From Marinicauda pacifica (GTDB lineage Bacteria > Pseudomonadota > Alphaproteobacteria > Caulobacterales > Maricaulaceae), in the NCBI RefSeq assembly GCF_004793635.1, contig NZ_SRXV01000001.1, forward strand, positions 124,001 to 188,000: a stretch of DNA of 64,000 nucleotides. The letters run 5' to 3'. Positions within the stretch are counted from its first letter, which is position 1, and each line of letters opens with the position of its first letter. Of this stretch, positions 18,153-26,838 are shown in pieces. The notes beneath the pieces are model-generated. The model was not told the origin of the DNA and did not search any database. It saw nothing but the letters and a program-made list of their open reading frames with translations. A program made the position numbers and the translations under genes.

Positions 18153-19460
18153 TCAAGCCGTGCGCCGCCGCTCCAGATGCGCCGCGGCCAGGAAGCAGAG
18201 CGCCCCGACCAGGTAGAGGCTGATCCCGGCCAGCAGCGACACGCGCAGCGCCTCGCCCGCGCCCAGCATCGGAGTCAGCGCGCTCGACAGGCTGCCGATC
18301 GCCAGCGGGCCAAGCCCGAAACCGAGCAGGTTGTTGATCAGCGCGATGATCGCCGCGACCGAGGCGCGGATGCCGGGGTGGGACAGATTCTGTGCCGCGG
18401 CCAACGTCGGGCCGAGCCAGACATAGCTGAGCAAGGTGGGCACGATCAGGAGCAGGATCGTCGCCATGCCGCTGCCGGCCAGAAGCGCGATGATGAAGAG
18501 CGGCGTTGCGATGAGCTGTGCGATGCCCGGCACCAGCCCGTAGGCGCCGCGCACCTTTGGCGCGAACCGGTCGGCCAGCCATCCGCCCGCGACCGCCCCC
18601 GCCATGCCGAACAGGAAGACCGGGGAGAGATACATCCCGACCGCATCCAGCGACATGCCTTGCGAGCGCTGCAGGAAGCTGGGCACCCACTGATAGAGCG
18701 CGTAGCCGGCAAACGAGGTCGAGGCGGCGGCTGCGGCGAACATGAACAGGGCCGGGGTCTGCACCATGTGGGCAAAGGCGGCCAGCGTGCCCGAACGCGA
18801 GGCGAGGGGCGCGTCCGGCGTCACCTTTTGTTGCGCCGGCGCTGCGCTATCCATCTGCCCGCGTGCCGGTTCGCGGATGGTCAGCACCATCAGGACCGCC
18901 AGCACGATGCCGGGCAGGGCCAGAATGTAGAATGCCGCCCGCCAGGAGAGCGCATCGGCCAGCATGGCGCCGAGCAGTGTGCCAGCGGTCAGCCCCAGCG
19001 GGGCGCCGACGCTGAACACGCCGATGGCAAAGCCGCGCCGGTGTTCGGCAAAGAAGTCCGACAGGACCGAATAGGAGGGCGCCACGCCGCCGGCTTCGCC
19101 CACTGCCACCCCGATCCGCGCGGCGGCGAGGTGCACGAAGCCCTGCGCCATCCCCGTCAGCGCGGTAAAGCCGCTCCACAAGGTCGCGGCCATCGCGATC
19201 AGCCTGATGCGGTGCGTCCGGTCGGCGAACCAGGCGATGGGCACGCCCAGAATGGCGTAGAACAGCGCGAACATGGTCCCGCCCAGCAGGCCGAGCTGCC
19301 AGTCCTGCAAGCCGATATCGTCGCGAATTCGCTCCTGCAGCACGGCAAAGAGCTGGCGGTCCATGAAATTGACCGCATAGACCAGCATCAAAACCGTCAG
19401 GACATACCAGGACGTGCCGGCACGCACGGGGGATGGGCTCGCGTCCGTCGTCTCCGCCAT
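18153..19460 (-). CDS. MFS transporter (spinster-like)
   Basis: The 435-residue protein has the 12-helix MFS layout with 'YAVNFMDRQLFAVLQERI' in the first helix, 'GVPIAWFADRTHRIRL' as the conserved loop 2-3 motif and 'LADRFAPKVRG'-like 'GGWLADRFAPKVRGA' for the second half. The N-terminal 'MDRQ' and the acidic/basic loop pattern match the spinster/YjiJ group, often exporters of lipids or aromatic acids. The substrate cannot be told from sequence. It is transcribed toward the RidA-purB genes. Confidence 0.85.
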   Translation of the reverse strand: MAETTDASPSPVRAGTSWYVLTVLMLVYAVNFMDRQLFAVLQERIRDDIGLQDWQLGLLGGTMFALFYAILGVPIAWFADRTHRIRLIAMAATLWSGFTALTGMAQGFVHLAAARIGVAVGEAGGVAPSYSVLSDFFAEHRRGFAIGVFSVGAPLGLTAGTLLGAMLADALSWRAAFYILALPGIVLAVLMVLTIREPARGQMDSAAPAQQKVTPDAPLASRSGTLAAFAHMVQTPALFMFAAAAASTSFAGYALYQWVPSFLQRSQGMSLDAVGMYLSPVFLFGMAGAVAGGWLADRFAPKVRGAYGLVPGIAQLIATPLFIIALLAGSGMATILLLIVPTLLSYVWLGPTLAAAQNLSHPGIRASVAAIIALINNLLGFGLGPLAIGSLSSALTPMLGAGEALRVSLLAGISLYLVGALCFLAAAHLERRRTA

Positions 19461-19548
19461 TCACCGCACTCCCGGACCGATTCGTGTTCCCAGCCTTGTC
19501 AGGCTGGGCGTATTCGTCTCTGGATTCCAGCGTCGTAGGGATGAGAAG

Positions 19549-20793
19549 TTAACGCGTAAGAATTGAAAATATATCGATTTTTTGGTGTCGATCGACAGAT
19601 TGCGACCGGTCGGGGAGGGGATATTTCAGCCCCGTGCCGCAGTTGAAAAGCACCACGCGCGCATCGCGTTCGAGCCGCCCGTCCGCCCGCGCCTGCTGCG
19701 CTGCAGCAAGCGTGGCTGCGCCTTCCGGGCACAGGAGCAGGCCGTCCTTCTCCCCGCACAGCGTGCGCGCGTCCTCGATCTGCTCATCGCTGACCGCGAT
19801 CGCCGCCCCGCCGGATTCGCGCACGGCATCGAGAATGAGAAAATCGCCGATCGCCTTGGGTACGCGGATGCCGGTCGCAACCGTTGTGGCATTCTCCCAG
19901 GCCGGGGCGTGACGCTCTCCCGCCTCGTAGGCCCTCACGATGGGCGCGCAGCCTTCGGCCTGCACGGCGAACATTTTTGGCCGCTCGCTGCCGATCCAGC
20001 CGAGCTTTTCCATCTCGTCGAACGCCTTCCACATGCCGATCAGACCGGTGCCGCCTCCGGTGGGGTAGAAGATCGCGTCCGGCAGCGTCCATCCGAGCTG
20101 GAAGGCGAGTTCGATGCCCATCGTCTTCTTGCCCTCGATCCGGTAGGGCTCCTTCAGGGTCGAGACATTGAACCAGCCCGCCTCTTTATCCAGCTGCGCC
20201 ACCAGCGCCCCGCACTCATGGATCAGCCCGTTGACGCGGAAGACCCGGCCGCCCTGCGCTGCGATCTCGCGCACATTCACCTCCGGCGTATCGGACGGGC
20301 AGAAGGAATAGGTCTCCATCCCCGCCCGCGATCCGTAGGCCGACAGGGCCGCGCCCGCATTGCCGTTGGTCGGCATGGCCAGGCGCGTCAGGCCGAAGCT
20401 TTTCGCCATCGCCACGGCCAGCGCCAGCCCCCGCGCCTTGAAACTGCCGGTGGGAAGCCGGCCCTCATCCTTGACCAGAAGCGGACCGGACAGGCCGATC
20501 GCCGCCGCGCTCTGCGGGCAGTCGACCAGCGGCGTATCCACCTCGCCCAAGCTGACCACATCCTCGTCGCGTGCGACCGGCAGCAGCTCGCGCCAGCGCC
20601 AGAAGCCGGGCTCGCCCGCGCGCGTGCGCGCCGCAATCTCGTCGCGGTCGGCCCGGTCCTTCATCGCCTCCAGGTCGTAGCGCGCCAGCAGGGGCCAGCC
20701 TTCGGGCGACAGATTGTGCGCCCGGTCCTTCTCCACACGCTCTCCCGTCATCGCGCATTCGAGATGGGTGAAGAAATGAGCGGGCGAGGGCAT
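19549..20793 (-). CDS. Threonine synthase-like PLP enzyme
   Basis: The 414-residue protein has the PLP-lysine motif 'LPTGSFKARGLALAVAMA' near residue 118, 'PTNGNAGAALSAYGSRAGM' for cofactor phosphate contacts, and the Gly loop 'FYPTGGGTGLIGMWKAFDEM'. This is the layout of fold-type II threonine synthases (thrC-like) that make threonine from O-phosphohomoserine. Related enzymes include cysteate synthase and diaminopropionate ammonia-lyase, which cannot be excluded. ATG 20793 follows GGAGA at a sensible distance. A divergent VOC gene shares the upstream region. Confidence 0.85.
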   Translation of the reverse strand: MPSPAHFFTHLECAMTGERVEKDRAHNLSPEGWPLLARYDLEAMKDRADRDEIAARTRAGEPGFWRWRELLPVARDEDVVSLGEVDTPLVDCPQSAAAIGLSGPLLVKDEGRLPTGSFKARGLALAVAMAKSFGLTRLAMPTNGNAGAALSAYGSRAGMETYSFCPSDTPEVNVREIAAQGGRVFRVNGLIHECGALVAQLDKEAGWFNVSTLKEPYRIEGKKTMGIELAFQLGWTLPDAIFYPTGGGTGLIGMWKAFDEMEKLGWIGSERPKMFAVQAEGCAPIVRAYEAGERHAPAWENATTVATGIRVPKAIGDFLILDAVRESGGAAIAVSDEQIEDARTLCGEKDGLLLCPEGAATLAAAQQARADGRLERDARVVLFNCGTGLKYPLPDRSQSVDRHQKIDIFSILTR

Positions 20794-20835
20794 GGACGAA
20801 TTCTCCGTGTAATTGATCGGTCGACAGTCTAGTCT

Positions 20836-20854
20836 TGCCCGGTTGGACCGGGCA
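20836..20854 (+). promoter_or_regulatory. Hairpin next to the VOC-gene ribosome-binding site
   Basis: TGCCCGG (20836-20842) and CCGGGCA (20848-20854) form a perfect 7-base stem with a 5-base loop. It ends one base before GGGG and 11 bases before the VOC start codon. It may be an operator palindrome or a leader stem-loop; no further evidence decides. Confidence 0.4.
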
Positions 20855-20864
20855 GGGGATGCAC

Positions 20865-21257
20865 ATGGCACAAGTCATCGGGCTGGGCGGAGTTTTTTTC
20901 AAGGTGGCCGATCCGGAGGCCACCATGGACTGGTACCGCAACGTGCTCGGCGTGAGCGTGAATGAGTATGGCGGAGCCGATTTCCTCCATGCGAATAGCG
21001 CGCAGGGCCGAACTCAGTCGGCGCGCACCATATTTGCGCCCTTCAAGACGGAAACCGACTATTTCCAGCCCTCCGGCGCCGCTTTCATGATCAACCTCAT
21101 GGTCGACGATCTCGACGGCGTGCTTGAACTTGTCCAGGCGGCCGGCGTGCCGCTGGAGGGCGATCGGCAGGACTATGATTACGGCCGCTTCGCCTGGGTC
21201 ATGGATCCCAACGGCATCAAGGTCGAGTTGTGGGAGCCCATCGAGCCGGCGTCCTAG
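20865..21257 (+). CDS. VOC family (glyoxalase/dioxygenase superfamily) protein
   Basis: The 130-residue protein shows the betaalphabetabetabeta VOC fold: 'GLGGVFFKVADPEATMDWYRNVLG' at the N terminus and 'RFAWVMDPNGIKVELWEP' at the C terminus, where the Glu of 'KVELWEP' is the usual metal ligand. Function is undefined; glyoxalase, fosfomycin-resistance and dioxygenase-like activities are all in the superfamily. ATG 20865 is chosen because GGGG is 8 bases upstream; ATG 20859 would be too close. It converges with radC. Confidence 0.85.
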   Translation: MAQVIGLGGVFFKVADPEATMDWYRNVLGVSVNEYGGADFLHANSAQGRTQSARTIFAPFKTETDYFQPSGAAFMINLMVDDLDGVLELVQAAGVPLEGDRQDYDYGRFAWVMDPNGIKVELWEPIEPAS

Positions 21258-21278
21258 AGCAGGCGGCCTAGAGCAGGC
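21253..21278. repeat. Direct repeat that carries both convergent stop codons
   Basis: CCTAGAGCAGGC occurs at 21253-21264 and 21267-21278 (period 14). The first copy supplies the TAG of the VOC gene and the second, on the other strand, the TAG of radC. Confidence 0.75.
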
Positions 21279-21954
21279 CCATCGCCTTGAAGCTCGCCGT
21301 CCGGTCCCGCCCGATCACCAGATGGTCGTGAATGACGATGTCGAACGGCCGCGCGGCCTCTTTCAGCCGCTTGGTCATCTCGATATCCGCGCTGGAGGGC
21401 GTCGGATCGCCGCTGGGATGGTTGTGCACCAGTATGAGCGCCGAGCAGTCCAGCGCCAGCGCCTGCTTGACCACTTCGCGCGGATAGACCGGGGCATGAT
21501 CGACCGTGCCGCGCGCCTGAAACTCGTCGGCAATCAGGCGGTTCTTCTTGTCCAGGAACAGCACCCGGAACTCCTCGGTCGTCGCGTGCTGGAGGGCCGT
21601 GCGGCAATAGTCGACCAGCGCCGACCAGGAGGAGATGACCGGGCGCCCGGTGACCTGCTCGCGCGAGATGCGCACCGCGGCCGCATGCAGCAGTTTGAGA
21701 TCGAGCGCGATCTTCTGCGATATGCCCTCGATGGCTTCCAGCTGCGCCATGTCTGCCGCGCAGACCCGCCCCAGATCACCGAACCGCCCGATCAGCGCCT
21801 TGGCCACCGGCTTGACGTCCCGGCGCGGGATGGAGCGGAACAGGAAAAGCTCCAGCAGCTCGTAATCGGCCAGCGCGGCCCCTCCGACCTCGGCAAAGCG
21901 CGCGCGCAACCGGTCCCGGTGCCCGTGGAAATGGGGTTTGACTGCATCGGCCAT
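21268..21954 (-). CDS. radC: RadC/JAB-domain (MPN) protein
   Basis: The 228-residue protein has an N-terminal helix-hairpin-helix-like region ('LEAIEGISQKIALDLKLLH') and a C-terminal JAB/MPN domain with the metal site 'LILVHNHPSGDPTPSSADIEMTKRL' (H-x-H and S/D). The motif is the classic JAMM arrangement. RadC-family proteins were first linked to DNA repair, but the molecular function remains unproven. ATG 21954 is preferred over GTG 21987, which would add a non-conserved 11-residue leader. Confidence 0.9.
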   Translation of the reverse strand: MADAVKPHFHGHRDRLRARFAEVGGAALADYELLELFLFRSIPRRDVKPVAKALIGRFGDLGRVCAADMAQLEAIEGISQKIALDLKLLHAAAVRISREQVTGRPVISSWSALVDYCRTALQHATTEEFRVLFLDKKNRLIADEFQARGTVDHAPVYPREVVKQALALDCSALILVHNHPSGDPTPSSADIEMTKRLKEAARPFDIVIHDHLVIGRDRTASFKAMGLL

Positions 21955-22039
21955 CACAGCGCCTACACTAGGCGCAGCGCCGCGCACGTGTCAGCTGAAA
22001 TCACCGGGCAAAATCGCGTCTTGCGAGAAAGTTGCGCGC

Positions 22040-22858
22040 CTACCAGGGCGGGCAGTCATAGCCTTTGGGCGATTTGGTGAAGATTTCCACCCCGTCCTCG
22101 GTCACGCCCACCGAATGCTCGAACTGGGCCGACAGCGACTTGTCGCGCGTCACCGCCGTCCAGCCGTCTGACAGGACCTTCACCGTCGGCTTGCCGTCAT
22201 TGAGCATGGGTTCGATCGTGAAGAACATGCCCGGCTCCAGCACTTCGGCCGTTCCGCGTTCGCCGAAATGGAGCACGTTGGGCGCGTCGTGAAACAGGCG
22301 CCCGATGCCGTGGCCGCAGAAATCGCGTACCACCGAGGTGCGCTGGGCTTCGGCATAGTCCTGGATGGCCGCGCCGATATCGCCGAACGTATTGCCCGGC
22401 TTGACCTCGGCGATGCCGCGCATCATCGCTTCATACGTCACCTCGACCAGGCGCTCGGCCTTGCGGCGCACCTCGCCGACCGTGAACATCCGGCTGGTAT
22501 CGCCGTGCCACCCGTCCACGATGCAGGTCACGTCGATATTGACGATATCGCCGTCGCGCAGCGGCTTGTCGTTGGGAATGCCGTGGCAGACCACGTGGTT
22601 GAGCGAGGTGCAGGACGACTTGGTATAGCCACGATAGAACAGCGTCGCGGGCACCGCGTCGTGGGCGAGGAAGAAATTGCGGACCTTGTCGTCGATCTGC
22701 TGGGTCGTGATGCCCGGCTGGACGAAGCCGACCAGCTCGTCGAGCGCACTGGCCGCCACATGACCGGCCTTGCGCATTCCCTCGAAGCCTTCCGGCCCGT
22801 GGCGCTTGATCCGCCCGTCTCGGGTGGCACCCTCAAGTTCGAGATCTGCGTCGCTCAA
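22040..22858 (-). CDS. map: Methionine aminopeptidase, type I
   Basis: Map removes initiator methionine from nascent proteins. The 272-residue protein has the five metal ligands in order: Asp in 'IVNIDVT', Asp in 'HGDTS', His in 'FCGHGIG', Glu in 'FTIEPM' and Glu in 'SAQFEHS'. An N-terminal extension of about 20 residues is present ('ELEGATRDGRIKRHGPEGFE'). The gene is downstream of the M28 peptidase but separated by a terminator, and upstream of radC on the same strand (gap 85 bases). Confidence 0.96.
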   Translation of the reverse strand: MSDADLELEGATRDGRIKRHGPEGFEGMRKAGHVAASALDELVGFVQPGITTQQIDDKVRNFFLAHDAVPATLFYRGYTKSSCTSLNHVVCHGIPNDKPLRDGDIVNIDVTCIVDGWHGDTSRMFTVGEVRRKAERLVEVTYEAMMRGIAEVKPGNTFGDIGAAIQDYAEAQRTSVVRDFCGHGIGRLFHDAPNVLHFGERGTAEVLEPGMFFTIEPMLNDGKPTVKVLSDGWTAVTRDKSLSAQFEHSVGVTEDGVEIFTKSPKGYDCPPW

Positions 22859-22894
22859 CTCTCATTCTCCATCGGCATTGGCCTTCATATAAAC

Positions 22895-22925
22895 CGGCCC
22901 GGGCGTCAATGAAACGCCCGGGCCG
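22895..22925 (-). terminator. Terminator of the M28 peptidase gene
   Basis: A perfect 12-base stem (CGGCCCGGGCGT / ACGCCCGGGCCG, loop 22907-22913) lies just after the M28 gene stop. On the minus strand it is followed by GGTTTATATG, a weak T-rich tract. Confidence 0.65.
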
Positions 22926-22949
22926 TAATTGGGTTCGCGTGATCTGCCC

Positions 22950-24566
22950 CTAATCAGGATTAAACGGGCTGTCCGCATTCCAGGCCGGGCGTGCGTCCGC
23001 ATTGGCGATCGAGCTGATGATCTCGTAATTGATGCGGGCAAATTTCGCGCCCTGGTCGAAGAGCACGCCGGCATCGGCCTCGTCGCCGGGACCGTGATAG
23101 TCGCCGCCGAGGAACTGCAGGAAGCCCTGGCCCTCGTCATCGGCCTCGTCCGGGGAGGAGAAGCCGGTCATCAGGAAGAGCGACGGCACGCCGTGGCGCA
23201 CGAAATGATAATGGTCGGAACGCGTGAACAGCGCCTGTTCCGGCATCGGGTCCGGCGTCAGATAGGCATCGGCGCGCAGCGCGGCGGCTTCGGCGATGGG
23301 CCCGAGGCTCGAATGCTCGGCCCCGAATGCGATGAGGTCGTCGAAGACATAGCGGATCACCGGCATGTCAAGATTGACGTTGGCGACCATCTCCTCAAGC
23401 GCCGGCGTCGGGTTGGCCGCCAGATGGGCGGCGCCCAGAAGGCCCTTCTCCTCGGCCGTCAGCGCGACGAAGGCGACCGTGCGCCGCGGGGCTCCGGCCT
23501 CGCTCATCGCACGCGCGGTTTCCAGCATGATCGAGGTGCCCGACGCATTGTCCAGCGCGCCATTGCAGATACGGTCCTCGTCCGAAAGCGGCTGGCAGAT
23601 GCCGATATGATCGAGGTGCGCGGTGACCACCACCACCTCGCCGGCCAGCTCCGGGTCCGAGCCCGGCAGGATGCCGATCACATTGCCGCTCTCGATGATC
23701 TCGCGCTGCGTCGCCTGGGCCAGGTAAACGCTCTTGCCCAGCGCGAAGCGCGGCAGGTCCTCGCCGGCCAGGGCGGCTTCCTTCAGCGCCTCGAAATTGT
23801 GCTCGGTTCCGTCGAACAGGATCTGCGCCCCGGCATCGCCGATGGTCGCGGTCACGTCCAGATCGGTGGCGGTTGCCGCCGCCGTGCTGGTGCTCGGCCG
23901 GCTCGCACGCGGGATCAGCCGGTCGAAATCCCACCGGGTCAGGCCTTCGGGCGCGATATAAATCAGGCCGGCTGCGCCATGGGCGGCGGCGGTCGAGGTG
24001 CGCGTGATGGTGGAGTTCAGATGGGCGGCCACGTCGCTCGGCACGTTGTCCGGTGCACCGGCCAGCGTCACCACGATCTTGCCCTCGACATCCAGGCCCT
24101 CATAGTCGGCAAGGCCCAGCTCGGGCATGTCCAGGCCATAGCCCACGAACACGGCCTCGGCTTCGATCTCGCTGGTGTCATGTTCGGCATGGGGACCGAC
24201 CAGGAAAGTCTGGCCGTAGTCCAGCGCCTCGTCGCCGATCCGCATCCGGGCCGCATCGGCGACCACGGTCATGGTCTGCAGCGGCACCGGATCGTAATAG
24301 CCGTCGCTCCCGCCGGGCTCGAGGCCCAGGCGCCGGTACTCGCTCACGATATAGGCCGCCGCAATGTCATAGCCGCGCGTACCCGCCTCGCGCCCTTCCA
24401 GAAGGTCGCTGGCCAGAAACCGGATATGGGCCTCGATGGCATCGGCCGAGATGTCCGGGCCGGCCGGCTGCGCGCTCGCGCTGTCGGGTGCGGCGCTCTG
24501 GGTCTGGCAGGCGGTCAGGGCAGTCAGGGCCGCCATCATGGCGGCTGCGGTCAGCATGGGTCGCAT
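22950..24566 (-). CDS. M28 family zinc aminopeptidase-type lipoprotein
   Basis: The 538-residue protein begins with a lipoprotein signal ('ALTALTACQTQ', lipobox Cys). The N-terminal part contains a PA-like inserted domain ('EGKIVVTLAGAPDNVP...GAAGLIYIAPEG'). The C-terminal M28 catalytic domain has 'TAHLDHIG' (His), 'NGALDNASGT' (Asp), 'LTAEEKGLLG' (Glu pair), 'VNLDMP' (Asp) and 'RSDHYHF' (His). The match to bacterial M28 peptidases is full length. ATG 24566 begins the lipoprotein signal; further upstream in frame there is no homology. Confidence 0.92.
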   Translation of the reverse strand: MRPMLTAAAMMAALTALTACQTQSAAPDSASAQPAGPDISADAIEAHIRFLASDLLEGREAGTRGYDIAAAYIVSEYRRLGLEPGGSDGYYDPVPLQTMTVVADAARMRIGDEALDYGQTFLVGPHAEHDTSEIEAEAVFVGYGLDMPELGLADYEGLDVEGKIVVTLAGAPDNVPSDVAAHLNSTITRTSTAAAHGAAGLIYIAPEGLTRWDFDRLIPRASRPSTSTAAATATDLDVTATIGDAGAQILFDGTEHNFEALKEAALAGEDLPRFALGKSVYLAQATQREIIESGNVIGILPGSDPELAGEVVVVTAHLDHIGICQPLSDEDRICNGALDNASGTSIMLETARAMSEAGAPRRTVAFVALTAEEKGLLGAAHLAANPTPALEEMVANVNLDMPVIRYVFDDLIAFGAEHSSLGPIAEAAALRADAYLTPDPMPEQALFTRSDHYHFVRHGVPSLFLMTGFSSPDEADDEGQGFLQFLGGDYHGPGDEADAGVLFDQGAKFARINYEIISSIANADARPAWNADSPFNPD

Positions 24567-24707
24567 CGATGTCAGGGCCTCCCCGCCCCGGTTTTCCAAA
24601 ATCGCGCGCGAGTATAGGCAGGGGCCGTGCCGCGACAACGCTGGCGTCCAGTCGGGGTAGGGCGGGCGGGGGAGCGGCCCCGGTAAAAAAAAGGGTTGGA
24701 GAAGATT

Positions 24708-25319
24708 CTACTGCGGAATCCGTTCCGGCGAGTCTTGAAGCCATGGGGGCAGATTATATCCGGCCTTAGGCAGGAACCGTTGGAGCTCCTCACGCTCGAT
24801 CTCTAGCGTGTCAGGTATATCGTCTGCATCGTCGCTAAATGCCGCAGATCGGATCATCCGAATCTGGAATTGCTCGTTAAGATTTCTGAATGATGGCTTG
24901 AGGTCTGCATTCTGAATATTTTGTTTGAGGTCGTGGAGTATGATCTTCTCTGTGCGCTCATCCTCCGCCATCAATACCGCGACCTGTCGAAGAGTGTATC
25001 TTTTGCGATGGCGGAACGTTGCATCTTTCTTAAAATCTCTAGGTAGAGCTGCTTCCGCACGAACACGCCGATCCCGCTCAATGCGATAGGGCGCCGCTGC
25101 CAAGTTCCAAGAAAAGATCGAAACTAAAAGGATTCCAAGCGGTAAAAGGCCATATAATGCCCAGATATATGCCTCTGACGATATGGCCTCAGCCCCGTCT
25201 CGCCAGAAGTGTACACCAAACCCAATAGACGGGGCGACAATGATAGAAATGAAGGCGGGCCACCCGCCTAGTAAGGCTTTGGTGTCTTGCCACGCCCGCT
25301 TCATCGAATCTCGAATCAT
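24708..25319 (-). CDS. Hypothetical protein with two N-terminal membrane segments, AT-richer than its neighbours
   Basis: The 203-residue protein has hydrophobic segments near residues 20-40 ('WPAFISIIVAPSIGFGVHFW') and 50-72 ('IWALYGLLPLGILLVSIF'), then a charged cytosolic region ('ALPRDFKKDATFRHRKRYTL', 'EDERTEKIILHDLKQ') and a C terminus ending 'PPWLQDSPERIPQ'. I do not recognise it. Base composition is noticeably more AT than in neighbouring genes (for example 24841-25000), which suggests recent acquisition. It follows no mobile element. Confidence 0.7.
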   Translation of the reverse strand: MIRDSMKRAWQDTKALLGGWPAFISIIVAPSIGFGVHFWRDGAEAISSEAYIWALYGLLPLGILLVSIFSWNLAAAPYRIERDRRVRAEAALPRDFKKDATFRHRKRYTLRQVAVLMAEDERTEKIILHDLKQNIQNADLKPSFRNLNEQFQIRMIRSAAFSDDADDIPDTLEIEREELQRFLPKAGYNLPPWLQDSPERIPQ

Positions 25320-25332
25320 TTTGCGACATTCG

Positions 25333-25389
25333 CACCCCAGGAGCGGGGTGTTGAGTCCTAATCATGGCGCGCCCCGCTTGTTGGCGCGC
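25333..25389. repeat. Pair of inverted repeats between the orphan gene and the thioesterase gene
   Basis: CACCCC-N6-GGGGTG (25333-25350) is followed by GCGCGCC-N9-GGCGCGC (25367-25389). The second may serve as terminator for the minus-strand thioesterase gene ending at 25434; neither has a clear T-run. Confidence 0.45.
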
Positions 25390-25433
25390 TTGCTACATGC
25401 AGTTGAGACGTCGATCACCCGTCTTTGAAGGCA

Positions 25434-25922
25434 TCACCGCACCGCCGCGAACGCCTCGGCCGCGGCGGCGAGCTCCGGGGCCGGACGCGCATAATGATCG
25501 GCGAAGGCGGCGTCCATGCGGGCCGGCTTGCCGGTGGAAAGCTGGAAGCAGACCAGCTTGGTTCGCGCGCGAAACATCGTCTCGCCAGTGCTGACCCGGC
25601 GGAACTGATACCAGCGTTCGGCCCGCAATCGCCCGTCAGAGCGCACGATCCAGACTGCGCAGGCAATCTCTTCGCCCGCCCGGCCATGGCCGAGATAGTC
25701 GGCCTCTGTGCGCAAGATCGCCATGCCCCGGTCGGCTTCGTGGCAGTCGGCGCGGGTGTATCCGTCCGCCTCCCAGTGCGCCCACGCCGTCTCGTCGGCC
25801 CAGCGCAGATAGGCGGCATTATTGGCATGGCCGAAATCGTCGATATCGCTCTCCTGGACGGTCAGCGTGTGCACGAAGGGAGAGGGCAGGTCCCAGCCTG
25901 CGTCATCGGGGGCAATTGTCAT
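25434..25922 (-). CDS. Acyl-CoA thioesterase, hot-dog fold (4HBT family)
   Basis: The 162-residue protein contains 'DIDDFGHANNAAYLRWADE' near residue 25, the 4HBT motif with the active-site Asp and the conserved 'GHxNNxxYxR/W'. The remaining strand 'ELYRFRRVSTGETMFRARTKLVC'-like segment matches the hot-dog fold. It probably hydrolyses acyl-CoA; the chain length is undetermined. ATG 25922 has GGAG 8 bases upstream. The divergent gene at 25999 shares the 76-base intergenic region. Confidence 0.85.
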   Translation of the reverse strand: MTIAPDDAGWDLPSPFVHTLTVQESDIDDFGHANNAAYLRWADETAWAHWEADGYTRADCHEADRGMAILRTEADYLGHGRAGEEIACAVWIVRSDGRLRAERWYQFRRVSTGETMFRARTKLVCFQLSTGKPARMDAAFADHYARPAPELAAAAEAFAAVR

Positions 25923-25998
25923 CGGGACATCTCCAGGCCGCTTTGCCTTTGAGAGGGGAGCAGTGCATATCTGGCCCCAGCCATAGCAGGAGCGGTCG

Positions 25999-26745
25999 AT
26001 GGGACAAAGACGGGTCAGCGCAGGCATTGTCGTGATCGGCGATGAAATCCTGTCCGGGCGGACGCAGGACATCAACGTCCAGCAGATCGCGCAGTTTCTG
26101 ACCCCGCTGGGCGTGTCGGTCCGCGAGGTGCGCATCGTGGCCGACGTGACGGCGGCCATCGGGGAGGCGGTCAACACGCTGCGCGAACGTTGCGACTATG
26201 TCTTCACGACCGGCGGCATCGGCCCGACCCATGATGACATCACCGCGGATGCGATTGCCGAGGCGTTCGGCTGCGAGATCGGCGTGCGCGACGACGCCAG
26301 GGCCATCCTGGAGCGCTGGTATGAAAAGACGGGGACCGAGATCACCGAGGCGCGCCTGCGCATGGCCCGCATCCCGCACGGGGCCAGCCTGATCGAAAAC
26401 CCCGTCACCGGCGCGCCCGGCTTCCAGATCGCCAATGTCTTCGTCATGGCCGGCGTGCCCAAGATCGTGCGCGGCATGCTGGAAGACGTCGCGCCGCGTA
26501 TCGAGGGCGGCGCGGTGACCTATTCTGTTTCGGTGCGGCTGGAAAACGTGCGCGAAGGCGATATCGCCGCCGAGCTCGGCGAGTTGCAGGAGCGCTATGA
26601 AGACGTCTCCATCGGCTCCTATCCCTGGTTCGAGGACGAGGGGGAGAAGGGGCTGCGGCGCGGCATCGTCCTGATCGCGCGCTCGACCGACAAGGACGTT
26701 CTGGACACGCTGAAATCGCAATTCCAGGCGTTCGAAACCTCCTGA
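25999..26745 (+). CDS. MoCF/CinA-type molybdopterin-binding domain protein (COG1058)
   Basis: The 248-residue protein starts 'AGIVVIGDEILSGRTQDIN' and contains 'FTTGGIGPTHDDITADAIAEA', the MoaB/MogA/CinA N-domain core. It lacks the CinA C-terminal deamidase domain, so it is the stand-alone COG1058 form. Relatives act in pyridine-nucleotide recycling or molybdopterin-type binding, but the role of this short form is not settled. 'VMAGVPKIVRGMLEDVAPR' is the conserved second loop. Confidence 0.88.
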   Translation: MGQRRVSAGIVVIGDEILSGRTQDINVQQIAQFLTPLGVSVREVRIVADVTAAIGEAVNTLRERCDYVFTTGGIGPTHDDITADAIAEAFGCEIGVRDDARAILERWYEKTGTEITEARLRMARIPHGASLIENPVTGAPGFQIANVFVMAGVPKIVRGMLEDVAPRIEGGAVTYSVSVRLENVREGDIAAELGELQERYEDVSIGSYPWFEDEGEKGLRRGIVLIARSTDKDVLDTLKSQFQAFETS

Positions 26746-26838
26746 TGGCCACAATTCAGGCTTGCTATGGCCTCACCCCCTCCTGACGATCGGTCCTGCG
26801 CGGGACGATCGGCACGGTCTTTTTGGAGGGGACACGCC

